DNA from: JACCRE01 sp049790855
GTDB lineage: Bacteria; Planctomycetota; Planctomycetia; Planctomycetales; Planctomycetaceae
Direction: 5' to 3'
Assembly: GCA_049790855.1 (NCBI GenBank)
Contig: JBAQZJ010000326.1
Location: 1 to 32,261 of the forward strand
Length of the DNA stretch: 32,261 nucleotides
In this document: in pieces, positions 15,116 through 22,500 of the stretch
Layout: every line of letters begins with the position of its first letter
Numbering within the stretch: the first letter of the stretch is position 1
Program-made: the position numbers and the translations under genes
Notes under the pieces: model-generated
What the model saw: only the letters and a program-made list of their open reading frames with translations
Told to the model about the DNA's origin: nothing
Database searches by the model: none

Positions 15116-17416
15116 ATGAACATTCCGATTCGGCTCTCTTTCCAGTTCTGCGCGAGCCTGACCGTGCTGCTGTCGGGACTCACTGTGACGTTCGCCGAGG
15201 GACCGTTACCGCCGGACGTGAAGCCGCTCGATTGGCAGGGTGATATCGCCTCGCGACTCGTCGACGCGGCCGATGCGTTTCTGCTGCGCGAGATCGACGA
15301 ATCGGTCGCCGTTCGCGACGAGGCGTGGAAGCTCGGCGGCATGGACGCCGCGGCGCTCGTGGACCAGCGCCGAAAACGGCTGGCGAAGATTCTCGGCGTT
15401 CGCGATCCGCGCGTGCATGTCGAGGTCGAGCTGATCACGACGACCGAACACGACTCGCTGATCGCCCGCGGCGACGGTTATGACGTGCATGCCGTGCGCT
15501 GGACGGTGCTCGACGGCATGACCGCCGAGGGATTGTTGCTCCTGCCGCATGACGAGCCGAAGGCGGACGTGGTCGCCCTGCCCGATGCCGATCAGACGCC
15601 GGAAATGATCGCCGGGCTTGCCCCCGGCGTGCCCTTCGAGAGTCAATTCGCCCGTGTGCTCGCCGAGAACGGCTGCCGCGTCCTCATTCCGACTCTCATC
15701 AGCCGTCACCGCGAGCCGCGCAACGGCCGTGCGATTCTGACCCACCGCGAATATCTCTACCGTCCGTCGTTCGTGCTCGGACGCCACCTGATCGGATTCG
15801 AATTGCAGAAAGTCTTCGCGGCAATCGACGCATTTCGAGACGACGAGCATCAGCGGCCGATCGGAGTCGTCGGCTACGGTGAAGGCGGACTGCTCGCTCT
15901 CGATGCCGCCGCACTCGACGACCGGATCGACGCGGCGCTCGTCAGCGGCTATTTCGACGACCGGCGGACGATCTGGCAGCAGCCGATCGACCGCAACGTC
16001 TTCGGTTTGCTCGACCAGTTCGGCGACGCCGAACTGGCGGCGATGGCCGGCCCCGGCAAGGTCGTCATCGAAGCGGCAAAAGGACCGGAGTTGACGATTC
16101 CCGGCGAAGGCGGAGCACCGGCCACGCTCGTCTCGCCGCCGCTCGACCGGGTGCGGTCGGAAGCCGGTCGGGCGAACGATCTGATCCACCGTCTCTTCGA
16201 GACCGACGAGTCGATCGCGCTCGTCGTCTCCGGCGACGGCCGCGGACCGTTCGGTTCACCTCCGGCACTCGACGCGTTTCTGAAACAGTTGAGATTGGAC
16301 GGCGCGGTGCAGAACAGCGGTGTCGCCGTCGAACCTTTGGAACCGTTGCCCATCGCACCGGAGCCTCGCCTCCGCCGCCAGATCGCCGAGATCGACCGTT
16401 TCACGCAGCGGCTGCTTGCCGAAAGCCCTTACGTTCGCGCGGAGTTCATGAAGGATCTCGACACTTCGTCGATCGACGCTTACGAGCAATCGGCGAAGCC
16501 GTACCGCGACCTGTTTCGCACCGAGATCATCGGAGCGTTCGACGAGCCGCTTGTCGAACCGAATCCGCGGGCGCGGCAGACCTGGGACACGCCGAAGTGG
16601 ACCGGTCACGAAATCGTGCTCGACGTGTTCGACGACTTCTTTCTCTACGGCGTATTGCTCGTTCCGAAAGACGTCGAGCCTGGCCAGCGCCGCCCTGTCG
16701 TCGTTTGCCAGCACGGGCTGGAAGGCCGCCCGACCGACACGTTCCTCGGAGACCACCGGGCCTATCACGATTTCGCGGCGAAGCTTGCCGAACGCGGTTT
16801 CGTCGTCTTCGCGCCGCAGCACCTGTACCTTTTCGAGGATCGTTTCCGCACGCTCCAGCGAAAGGCGAACCCGCTGGGCAAAACGCTCTTCTCGCTGATG
16901 GTGCCGCAGCACGAACAGCTTCTGAAATGGCTCGCGACGCTGCCGTTCGTCGATGACAAGCGGATCGGCTTCTACGGTCTGTCTTACGGTGGCAAGAGCG
17001 CGATGCGGATTCCCGCGCTCGTCGAAGGTTACGCGCTGTCGATCTGTTCGGCCGATTTCAACGACTGGGTCTGGAAGAACGCCTCGACGCGTGCGCCGCA
17101 TAGTTACGTCTGGACGAAAGAGTACGAGATCTTCGAGTTCGATCTCGGCAGCACGTTCAATTATTCCGAAATGGCCGCCCTTATCGCGCCCCGTCCGTTC
17201 ATGGTCGAACGCGGCCACTTCGACGGCGTCGCTCCCGACGAACGGGTCGCGTCGGAATACGCCAAGATTCGATTCCTTTACGCCGCAAAGTTGAAGATTC
17301 CCGACCGGACGGACATCGAGTTCTTCGACGGGCCGCACACGATCAACGGCCAGGGCACCTTCCGTTTCCTGCACCGGCATCTCGGCTGGCCGGGGGTTCC
17401 AAAACGTACCGACTAG
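15116..17416 (+). CDS. two-domain alpha/beta hydrolase (dienelactone hydrolase-like), secreted
   Basis: The 766-residue product has a signal peptide at about residues 1-27. It contains two alpha/beta-hydrolase-like domains. The C-terminal one has an oxyanion-type CQHGLEGRP, a nucleophile elbow GLSYGG with Ser623, and a likely catalytic His741 in DGPHT. It resembles acetyl-xylan-esterase or dienelactone-hydrolase relatives. The N-terminal domain has the equivalent elbow GYGEGG with Glu256 where Ser would be, so it is probably non-catalytic. The start at 15116 is the one that begins the signal peptide; an in-frame start at 15083 only adds polar residues. Substrate is unknown; context suggests carbohydrate esters. 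Confidence 0.88.
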   Translation: MNIPIRLSFQFCASLTVLLSGLTVTFAEGPLPPDVKPLDWQGDIASRLVDAADAFLLREIDESVAVRDEAWKLGGMDAAALVDQRRKRLAKILGVRDPRVHVEVELITTTEHDSLIARGDGYDVHAVRWTVLDGMTAEGLLLLPHDEPKADVVALPDADQTPEMIAGLAPGVPFESQFARVLAENGCRVLIPTLISRHREPRNGRAILTHREYLYRPSFVLGRHLIGFELQKVFAAIDAFRDDEHQRPIGVVGYGEGGLLALDAAALDDRIDAALVSGYFDDRRTIWQQPIDRNVFGLLDQFGDAELAAMAGPGKVVIEAAKGPELTIPGEGGAPATLVSPPLDRVRSEAGRANDLIHRLFETDESIALVVSGDGRGPFGSPPALDAFLKQLRLDGAVQNSGVAVEPLEPLPIAPEPRLRRQIAEIDRFTQRLLAESPYVRAEFMKDLDTSSIDAYEQSAKPYRDLFRTEIIGAFDEPLVEPNPRARQTWDTPKWTGHEIVLDVFDDFFLYGVLLVPKDVEPGQRRPVVVCQHGLEGRPTDTFLGDHRAYHDFAAKLAERGFVVFAPQHLYLFEDRFRTLQRKANPLGKTLFSLMVPQHEQLLKWLATLPFVDDKRIGFYGLSYGGKSAMRIPALVEGYALSICSADFNDWVWKNASTRAPHSYVWTKEYEIFEFDLGSTFNYSEMAALIAPRPFMVERGHFDGVAPDERVASEYAKIRFLYAAKLKIPDRTDIEFFDGPHTINGQGTFRFLHRHLGWPGVPKRTD

Positions 17417-17471
17417 CCTGCTGGCGAAGGTGGACGTGGTTTTCGACGGGGATGCCGTTACCGGATGACCG

Positions 17472-17513
17472 ATTGTCGGCCCGGTTCAGGCACCCGATCC
17501 GGAGACCGACAAT
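17472..17513. repeat. inverted repeat at the left edge of the element
   Basis: ATTGTCGG at 17472-17479 pairs with CCGACAAT at 17506-17513 across 26 nt. It lies between the host hydrolase and the first element gene, so it could belong to a host hairpin or to the attachment region. I cannot decide which. Confidence 0.35.
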
Positions 17514-17570
17514 GCCCGCAGAGGCTACGTTTACCACTCTGACGCTGCCCGTCGCCCGCTCTCGCCCTGC

Positions 17571-17600
17571 CCTCCCGCCTTGGGGATGGTGGGGCTTTTT
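17571..17600 (+). terminator. possible rho-independent terminator
   Basis: A GC-rich imperfect hairpin (GCCCTCCCGCC opposing TGGTGGGGC) is followed by five T at 17596-17600. It may end transcription from the host hydrolase or insulate the element. The stem contains mismatches, so support is modest. Confidence 0.4.
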
Positions 17601-17632
17601 CGTGCGCTGACCGCGACGCTGAGCCACGACCC

Positions 17633-17711
17633 TAGCCTATAGGCTTGCATTGGTAGCCTATGCGCTACCATCGCCCGATTTGGCCTTTCTAAACGCCCCA
17701 AAGGGCCGTAA
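17633..17711. promoter_or_regulatory. operator-like palindromes before the MerR-like gene
   Basis: Three signals lie together. A perfect 12-bp palindrome AGCCTATAGGCT sits at 17634-17645. A 7-bp-arm inverted repeat TGGTAGC/GCTACCA sits at 17651-17657 and 17664-17670. TAGCCTAT occurs at 17633 and again 21 bp later at 17654, on the same face of the helix. Downstream at 17704-17711 is one copy of the octamer GGCCGTAA that forms the array near 19.7 kb. This looks like a regulatory region for the element. Confidence 0.55.
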
Positions 17712-17750
17712 ATTACCTGTACAAAAAACATCCCACAAGGAGAAGCAAAC

Positions 17751-18224
17751 ATGACGAAGCTGACGACGGGCGATCTGACCGAACTGACCGATTGGTCGGA
17801 GAAGCAGATCAGAAACATGTGCGACGCTGGGGTGCTCATCCCCGAGCAAGACGGCGACGGACCGGGCTGTTTCCGGCTGTTCGGGATCACGCAGTCCGTC
17901 GGGCTGTACTACGCCTCGCAATGGGCCGCGAAAGGCTACTCCCGCGAACTGGTCGCGAAGGTCATGCTCGCGGTCGCGGACCTGACAGAAGATGAACTGG
18001 TCGCCGAGTTCAAGAAGGGCAGGACGCACCTGATCCCGCGCTCTGACGGCACAATGACGCTGTCGCGCTGGCCGAAGGATATTCCCGGCGAGGTCTTCGA
18101 TCTCAAGTTCATCTACGACGACCTCAAGGCGTACATCGCTCGGAAGGTCGAAGAGGGCGAAGCCGTCGCAGTCAACGTCCGCAGCGGTCGCGGTCGACGC
18201 CGTGGCTCGCAGTCCAGCACCTGA
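17751..18224 (+). CDS. MerR-like DNA-binding regulator
   Basis: The 157-residue protein begins with a MerR-type winged helix-turn-helix: LTTGDLTELTDWSEKQIRNMCDAG is the recognition part, then VLIPEQDGDGPGCFRLFGI in place of the usual wing, and YYASQWAAKGYSRELVAKVM as the following helices. The C-terminal third lacks the long dimer helix of classic metal-sensing MerR proteins and ends in a basic SGRGRRRGSQSST tail. Such proteins in integrated elements serve as repressors, excisionases or replication regulators. AAGGAG is well placed before the ATG. Palindromes and one GGCCGTAA octamer lie upstream, so self-regulation is plausible. The replication ATPase gene follows 56 nt later. Confidence 0.72.
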   Translation: MTKLTTGDLTELTDWSEKQIRNMCDAGVLIPEQDGDGPGCFRLFGITQSVGLYYASQWAAKGYSRELVAKVMLAVADLTEDELVAEFKKGRTHLIPRSDGTMTLSRWPKDIPGEVFDLKFIYDDLKAYIARKVEEGEAVAVNVRSGRGRRRGSQSST

Positions 18225-18280
18225 AACGAAAATACCCGCCGACGCCCGACAGCGCCGACGGGTAAACAAAAGAAACCACC

Positions 18281-19651
18281 ATGCCAATTATACCTGAGAC
18301 TACCCGTAAACGCGCTCCCGGCTGGCTGGCTACGGCGCTGGGCCCAGCAGGCCGTGCGGCATACGAGCAGCACAAGCACGACGTGACGTCGTACGACGAA
18401 AGAGAGACAATCGTCCGCACGCCGGGAACGGATATGCGAGCGTTGGCCGACGTGCTCGGGTATCTCCAGCACGACACCCCGGAGCGCCGGGCGTTGCTCC
18501 AGGCCATTGGATTGGACGCCGAAGCCGTCGCCCCTCGCCACTGTGCCGTCTTGTCTCGGGAACTCCGGGCGATCTTCGATCGGGAACACGCATCGACCGT
18601 CTATTCGCTGACGTGGGACAAATCGCCATGGCCCAGCCGTGACGAAGACGTGCCAAACATCGGCCTCAACACACGCCGACTCTGCGATGTCATCGCGCGA
18701 GAGGTGGAGTGGCAGCGTCCGGGCTTCACTGCGCTCGGCAAATTGACGTTGCTGAGCGGACCGCCCGGCGTCGGCAAGACGTGGTCAATGATGGATCATA
18801 TTGCCCGACTCACCACAGGCCGACCGTTCCCTATCGTCGGCAACCCGGCGAACGACTGTCGCGATGCCTTGTTCATTTCCACCGAGGACTCTGACGACGA
18901 CACGCTGCTGCCCCGCATCAAAGCTCTGAAGGGTGATGCTTCGCGAGTTCACACCTTTCAGTTCGTCTACGGCGACGGCAAACGAAAGTCCTTTGCGCTC
19001 GATCGGAATATTGAAGACCTCGACGCTTGGCTCGGAGCGCATCCGCTCGTCGAACTCGTGGTCTTCGACCCGATTTCGGCGATCTTGGGGAAAGCGGACT
19101 CTCACCGTGACGCGGAAGTCCGTTCTGTGCTCGGACCGTTAGCCAAGGTCGCCGAGAAGCGACGGGTTGCCATCGTCGGCATCAACCACCTGACGAAAGG
19201 CGGCGAAGGGCAAGCGATGTACCGCAGCATGGGAAGCATCGCGTTCGTCGCGGCTGCCCGTATCGCGTGGCAAGTCAATCGCGATCCCAAGGAACCGGGC
19301 CGCAGTCTGCTGCTTCCCGTCAAGATGAACCTCGGGCCGACTCCGGACGGGCTGGCCTTCCGCATCACCGAGGACGGTGTTTCTTGGGAGAAAGAGCCGG
19401 TGACGATGACAGCCGACGAAGCGCTCTACGGCATCAGCACCAAGCCACGCGATGCGGCGAAGGACTGGCTATCCCACCTGCTGGCCGATGGTCCGCTGCC
19501 GCAGAAGGACATCAAGGAGCGGCTGAACAGAGAGAAGGTGTGTAGCTTCCGCACGCTGGAGAACGCCAAAAAGGAACTCGGCGTCACTGCCGAGCGAGTT
19601 GGCGGCCAGATGGGGGGGTGGTTCTGGAGCCTGCCCAGCCAAACAACGTAA
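18281..19651 (+). CDS. RecA-fold AAA ATPase, RepA-like replication helicase
   Basis: This is a 456-residue protein with a central RecA-like ATPase of the AAA_25/RepA type. Walker A is GPPGVGKT at residues 160-167, FISTEDSDDDTLLPR lies near 205, Walker B is LVVFDPIS near 262, and VGINHLTKG (sensor-like) lies near 303. An N-terminal region of about 130 residues has no recognisable domain. The C-terminal 70 residues look like a winged-helix, with DWLSHLLADGPLPQKDIKERL and RTLENAKKELGV, as in primase- or helicase-type proteins of plasmids and satellites. It likely loads on or unwinds the origin. The iteron-like array begins 14 nt after its stop codon. It has no strong ribosome site. Confidence 0.78.
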   Translation: MPIIPETTRKRAPGWLATALGPAGRAAYEQHKHDVTSYDERETIVRTPGTDMRALADVLGYLQHDTPERRALLQAIGLDAEAVAPRHCAVLSRELRAIFDREHASTVYSLTWDKSPWPSRDEDVPNIGLNTRRLCDVIAREVEWQRPGFTALGKLTLLSGPPGVGKTWSMMDHIARLTTGRPFPIVGNPANDCRDALFISTEDSDDDTLLPRIKALKGDASRVHTFQFVYGDGKRKSFALDRNIEDLDAWLGAHPLVELVVFDPISAILGKADSHRDAEVRSVLGPLAKVAEKRRVAIVGINHLTKGGEGQAMYRSMGSIAFVAAARIAWQVNRDPKEPGRSLLLPVKMNLGPTPDGLAFRITEDGVSWEKEPVTMTADEALYGISTKPRDAAKDWLSHLLADGPLPQKDIKERLNREKVCSFRTLENAKKELGVTAERVGGQMGGWFWSLPSQTT

Positions 19652-19665
19652 CCCCCCGGACACAC

Positions 19666-19809
19666 TTACGGTCTTTACGGCCTTACGGCCTTTGAACGTG
19701 TTTTGACATAAAACCCTTTGTTTTTGTGGGTATCTAAAGACCGTAACCTGAACACAACTTTACGGTCTTTATCTAAAGGCCGTAAGGCCGTAAGGCCGTA
19801 AGACCGTAA
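19666..19809. repeat. iteron-like array of GRCCGTAA octamers (candidate origin)
   Basis: Nine octamers of the form GRCCGTAA or its complement TTACGGYC are present. Inverse copies lie at 19666, 19675, 19683 and 19760. Direct copies lie at 19739 and at 19778, 19786, 19794 and 19802, the last four in perfect tandem with an 8-bp period. Left and right clusters form a long inverted repeat. An inner 12-bp inverted repeat (19735-19746 with 19760-19771) sits in the loop, and an AT-rich tract lies at about 19700-19735. Arrangement beside a RepA-like ATPase fits a replication origin; a regulatory hairpin is the alternative. Confidence 0.72.
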
Positions 19810-19873
19810 CACAGCCAACCACGCCCACAGACACACAGCCGCCCACACGCCCCCATCCCCTTCCCCCAAGAAT

Positions 19874-19887
19874 CCCGCGAGAGCGGG
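19874..19887 (+). promoter_or_regulatory. GNRA-type hairpin in a C/A-rich leader
   Basis: CCCGC at 19874-19878 pairs with GCGGG at 19883-19887 around a GAGA tetraloop. It follows a strand-biased C/A-rich stretch (about 19809-19868) and precedes the AAAGGAG site of the next gene. It may stabilise the leader or belong to the origin region. Confidence 0.4.
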
Positions 19888-19913
19888 CCAACTATCACCA
19901 AAGGAGCCTCACG

Positions 19914-20192
19914 ATGCCTCGCCTGCCTGCCCCGCTGGACCCGGTCGTAGAACTCGCAATGGCCCAATGGGCTGAATACAAGAACCGCGACCACTGGCAG
20001 CGCTCTCGCCGCGGCAACCTGTACCGGCACTGGGACGGTGCAACCGTCACCATCTTCAAACGCTCCGACGGTTGGTACGGCTGGTGCGTTTCTGACACGG
20101 ACGGCACGCAGTTTTCGCGCGGAGGCTACGCCACAAAAGCAGACGCGATACACGCAGCGGGAGAGGACTCGCTTTACATCGGTCAGTTCTGA
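19914..20192 (+). CDS. small hypothetical protein of the element
   Basis: This 92-residue protein has no family I recognise. It has a strong AAAGGAG site before ATG. The sequence is aromatic-rich, with blocks RGNLYRHWDGATVTIFKRSDGWYGWCVSD and TKADAIHAAGEDSL. The second half reads like a small mixed alpha/beta domain in which a Trp/Tyr-rich sheet is followed by a helix that resembles single-domain ligand- or DNA-interacting phage proteins. It sits alone between the putative origin and the opposite-strand cargo gene, so it may be an early gene or be transcribed through the origin. Confidence 0.7.
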   Translation: MPRLPAPLDPVVELAMAQWAEYKNRDHWQRSRRGNLYRHWDGATVTIFKRSDGWYGWCVSDTDGTQFSRGGYATKADAIHAAGEDSLYIGQF

Positions 20193-20202
20193 TCTCGTTA
20201 CC

Positions 20203-21582
20203 TCATTCCGGTATAAACTGAGTCTCGTACTTCTTCAAGTTGAAAGGCTCGATGACATGGACCCTCGACTTTGCACCGAGGACAGTTGTGTACTCCTTTA
20301 CTCCGGTAATCACTACTGCATCTTCCGGGGCGAAGGCGTCTCCATCCACTAGGTCGCTTGTTCCCCAACCGACCGCCATTGCGATCTTATCGCCGAACAT
20401 CACCAATGCGGTTCGGTCGTCTAGGATTTGCACTACTCTCAATTGATGGACGTATCCAGCGGCACCTACGGAGGTGTCGATCTTCCAAGGTAGCGAGTCT
20501 TTGTCGAAGTACAGCTTGTCGGTGGAGGGAGTCGGATTCCTTTCGATGCCATACTCACGTCCATTGGATACCATTCGCTGGCGTTCAGTGTCCCACGCTT
20601 TGTAGTACCTTTCTGCGATCAACAGTCTCGTTTCTTCCCCTTCTTTCTGTTGCCATTCGCGTTCGGCTTCCTCGTAATATTCCCACGCATTCCGTTCAGG
20701 ATCGCCCAACGGCCGCTGCATCGCCGTAGCGCCTTCCATTATTATTTCACCTACAATCGGAGTCTGAATATCTAGGTCATGTGCAACCTCCAGTACGAAC
20801 CGATCTGCGAGAACTGCTTGGAAGTGAGTATTCTTGTCGATCATCGAACTGTCAGATGTCGCTGATATCGGGTACTTCTGGTCTGCTTCTCTATGTGCTC
20901 GATGTTGCGCTTTGCCGACGGCGATGTATACTTCACGGCGACGTTCCAACAATTCAGGAAGTATGGGCCGATCGTCCGTCAATGTCGCGACTGAATCGGG
21001 GACATACCTAGATACTCCAGCGTTCACGGAAATGGCAAACCAACCTGGGGTTGCTTCGTATAACTCAAAGATATCGCCCTTTCGACCCGTGGCTACTATC
21101 TCTGACTGCGGATCAGGAGATTCCGTTATGGGAACATTATCAGTAGCCAGCACAATGTATTGCTGCTCCTCCACCTGCGCTACTGGTTCAGGCTCTACCA
21201 GTTCGTGTTCAGTGATAGCCGGTGCAGAAGCCTTTTGAGTAGGTTGAGCAGGCGGTGTCCTCGCAGCGGGCGGCGCGCCCTGCATAAACAGGGGAATGCC
21301 GATGCAACAGAGGATCGCGCTGATTGGGATGGCCGACAACAACAGCCACTGATTTCTAGTCAGCGATGTACCTGACGGTGCGACGTTCGCTCTCACATCA
21401 GTACGTGGCATCTGCGGCGGAACAGGCGATGGACGTGGAGGATCGTCGGGAACGATGATCGCTTCCGCTGCATCTTCGTCCACAACGAATCGTTCGCCGC
21501 ACTTCGGGCACTTACCCTTCTTCCCGATGTGCTCTGCTCGAATCGGAAAGGTTCGGCCGCAACTGGGGCATGTCGTCTTCAT
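20203..21582 (-). CDS. zinc-ribbon, single-pass membrane protein with SH3-like domain (cargo)
   Basis: The 459-residue protein starts MKTTCPSCGRTFPI and has an MJ0042-type zinc ribbon with CPSC near residue 5 and CPKCGERF near 25. A Pro-rich linker leads to one transmembrane helix, WLLLSAIPISAILCCIGIPLF at about residues 80-100. A bacterial SH3-like segment (YIVLATDNVPITESPDP through WFAISV) lies near 150-205. Helical Glu/Arg-rich and beta-rich parts follow. This layout is common in planctomycete chromosomes and unusual for a phage. It is the only leftward gene of the element. The start at 21582 is chosen because the zinc ribbon begins there; the frame is open further upstream. It is likely a passenger affecting the host envelope. 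Confidence 0.78.
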   Translation of the reverse strand: MKTTCPSCGRTFPIRAEHIGKKGKCPKCGERFVVDEDAAEAIIVPDDPPRPSPVPPQMPRTDVRANVAPSGTSLTRNQWLLLSAIPISAILCCIGIPLFMQGAPPAARTPPAQPTQKASAPAITEHELVEPEPVAQVEEQQYIVLATDNVPITESPDPQSEIVATGRKGDIFELYEATPGWFAISVNAGVSRYVPDSVATLTDDRPILPELLERRREVYIAVGKAQHRAHREADQKYPISATSDSSMIDKNTHFQAVLADRFVLEVAHDLDIQTPIVGEIIMEGATAMQRPLGDPERNAWEYYEEAEREWQQKEGEETRLLIAERYYKAWDTERQRMVSNGREYGIERNPTPSTDKLYFDKDSLPWKIDTSVGAAGYVHQLRVVQILDDRTALVMFGDKIAMAVGWGTSDLVDGDAFAPEDAVVITGVKEYTTVLGAKSRVHVIEPFNLKKYETQFIPE

Positions 21583-21862
21583 CGGGGTCTCTCTACAGGG
21601 GTGAGGGCGTATCCTACGGTACAAGGGACAACGGAAAACGGTACAAAGGAAAAGGCTACTATACCCCCGTACCGACCCCGCGATACCCCCTACGCCCCTG
21701 CGATAAGTAAAACGCTCGGTAAACCGGCAGTAACACATATCCCGCACAAGCCGGGCAAAGATTACCCCGCCGTTACCCCGGAATTGGGCTAGGCGCGACA
21801 CATGTACTGGCGTATAGTTACACTATAGATAGCCACACTACCTATAGCGGCACTACGCTCTA
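21583..21862. promoter_or_regulatory. divergent intergenic region with direct repeats
   Basis: This 280-nt stretch between the leftward cargo gene and the rightward terminase operon holds no gene I can support. ACGGTACAA occurs at 21616-21624 and 21638-21646, 22 bp apart. TATAG occurs at 21813, 21824 and 21843 just before the terminase operon. These may be operator and -10 elements, but no good -35 is visible. The small-terminase ATG has no clear ribosome site. Confidence 0.4.
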
Positions 21863-22267
21863 ATGCCTCGCACGTACAAAAAGAAGACCGACCGAGAGTA
21901 CGTCAGCCAGAAGCCGCAGAATCTGCCGACGAAGTTCCGTACCGGCTTCCTCTCAGGCTTGGACAAGCGAACGGACCTCGCGAAGTCGCTGCGTGCGAAC
22001 TACGAGACCATCGTCGAAGACCTCGGCGGTCGCGATGACCTCAGTCACGTCAAGGCGGCACTCGTCGAGCGGTTCGTCTGGTTAGAGGCAATCCTCAAGA
22101 CCATTGAGCACGACCTCGTCACTGGCGACATCGACAAAGCCGAAGCGCTGGGCCGATGGGTGCAGGCGGTCAACTCTCTCTCCGGTCTAGCGAAGACCCT
22201 CGGCATTGATCGGCGTTCTTCCGCTCGTCCGTGGGCGACGGTCATTCCACAGGAGGACGATCGGTGA
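21863..22267 (+). CDS. probable terminase small subunit
   Basis: This is a 134-residue, charged, mainly helical protein with a basic N-terminus (PRTYKKKTDREYV). A helical core follows: LRANYETIVEDLGG, VKAALVERFVWLEAILKTIEHDL, and RWVQAVNSLSGLAKTLGIDRRS. The last block resembles the C-terminal part of small terminase proteins that recognise packaging sites and recruit the large subunit. Its position, two genes before the large terminase and overlapping the next gene by 4 nt (GTGA), supports this call. Similarity is by pattern and context rather than by a firm motif. Confidence 0.65.
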   Translation: MPRTYKKKTDREYVSQKPQNLPTKFRTGFLSGLDKRTDLAKSLRANYETIVEDLGGRDDLSHVKAALVERFVWLEAILKTIEHDLVTGDIDKAEALGRWVQAVNSLSGLAKTLGIDRRSSARPWATVIPQEDDR

Positions 22268-22500
22268 AGTACGTCTTTCGTCATGCGTATCACTGCGGCT
22301 CACTGGCTCTCGTTCGTGCGGACTATCGCTGGAGTCTGTGCCTGCCCGATGGCAGCTACATCCGGGGGCAGGCTGCGAGTCTCGATGCTGCGAAGGCGTC
22401 ACTTGATGCCGAGTACAACCGATTCGCTCTCGCTTGCTGGATGCGGGGTCGTACGCAGCCGCACGGTCTGATGCTGTGCCCGATGAAGGCTGACCGATGA
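22264..22500 (+). CDS. small hypothetical protein between terminase genes
   Basis: This 78-residue protein is of unknown family. The GTG start overlaps the preceding stop as GTGA, with GGAGGA upstream, and its stop overlaps the next ATG as ATGA, so it is translationally coupled on both sides. The product has a short beta-rich front (YVFRHAYHCGSLALVRADYRWSL) and a helical part DAAKASLDAEYNRFALACWMRG. Its place between the two terminase subunits suggests a packaging accessory, but nothing in the sequence proves it. Confidence 0.7.
   Translation: MKYVFRHAYHCGSLALVRADYRWSLCLPDGSYIRGQAASLDAAKASLDAEYNRFALACWMRGRTQPHGLMLCPMKADR

Noticed and set aside
13408..15243. 611-codon plus-strand open frame
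   Set aside because: It lies opposite the Gfo/Idh gene, has no motif, and carries the Arg-rich composition of an antisense frame.
17417..17640. tRNA gene as integration site at the left edge
   Set aside because: No cloverleaf with conserved T-loop and acceptor stem could be built; the inverted repeat at 17472-17513 does not fit a tRNA.
19666..19809. CRISPR array
   Set aside because: The 8-bp units are far too short, in both orientations, without spacers of regular length, and no cas gene is present.
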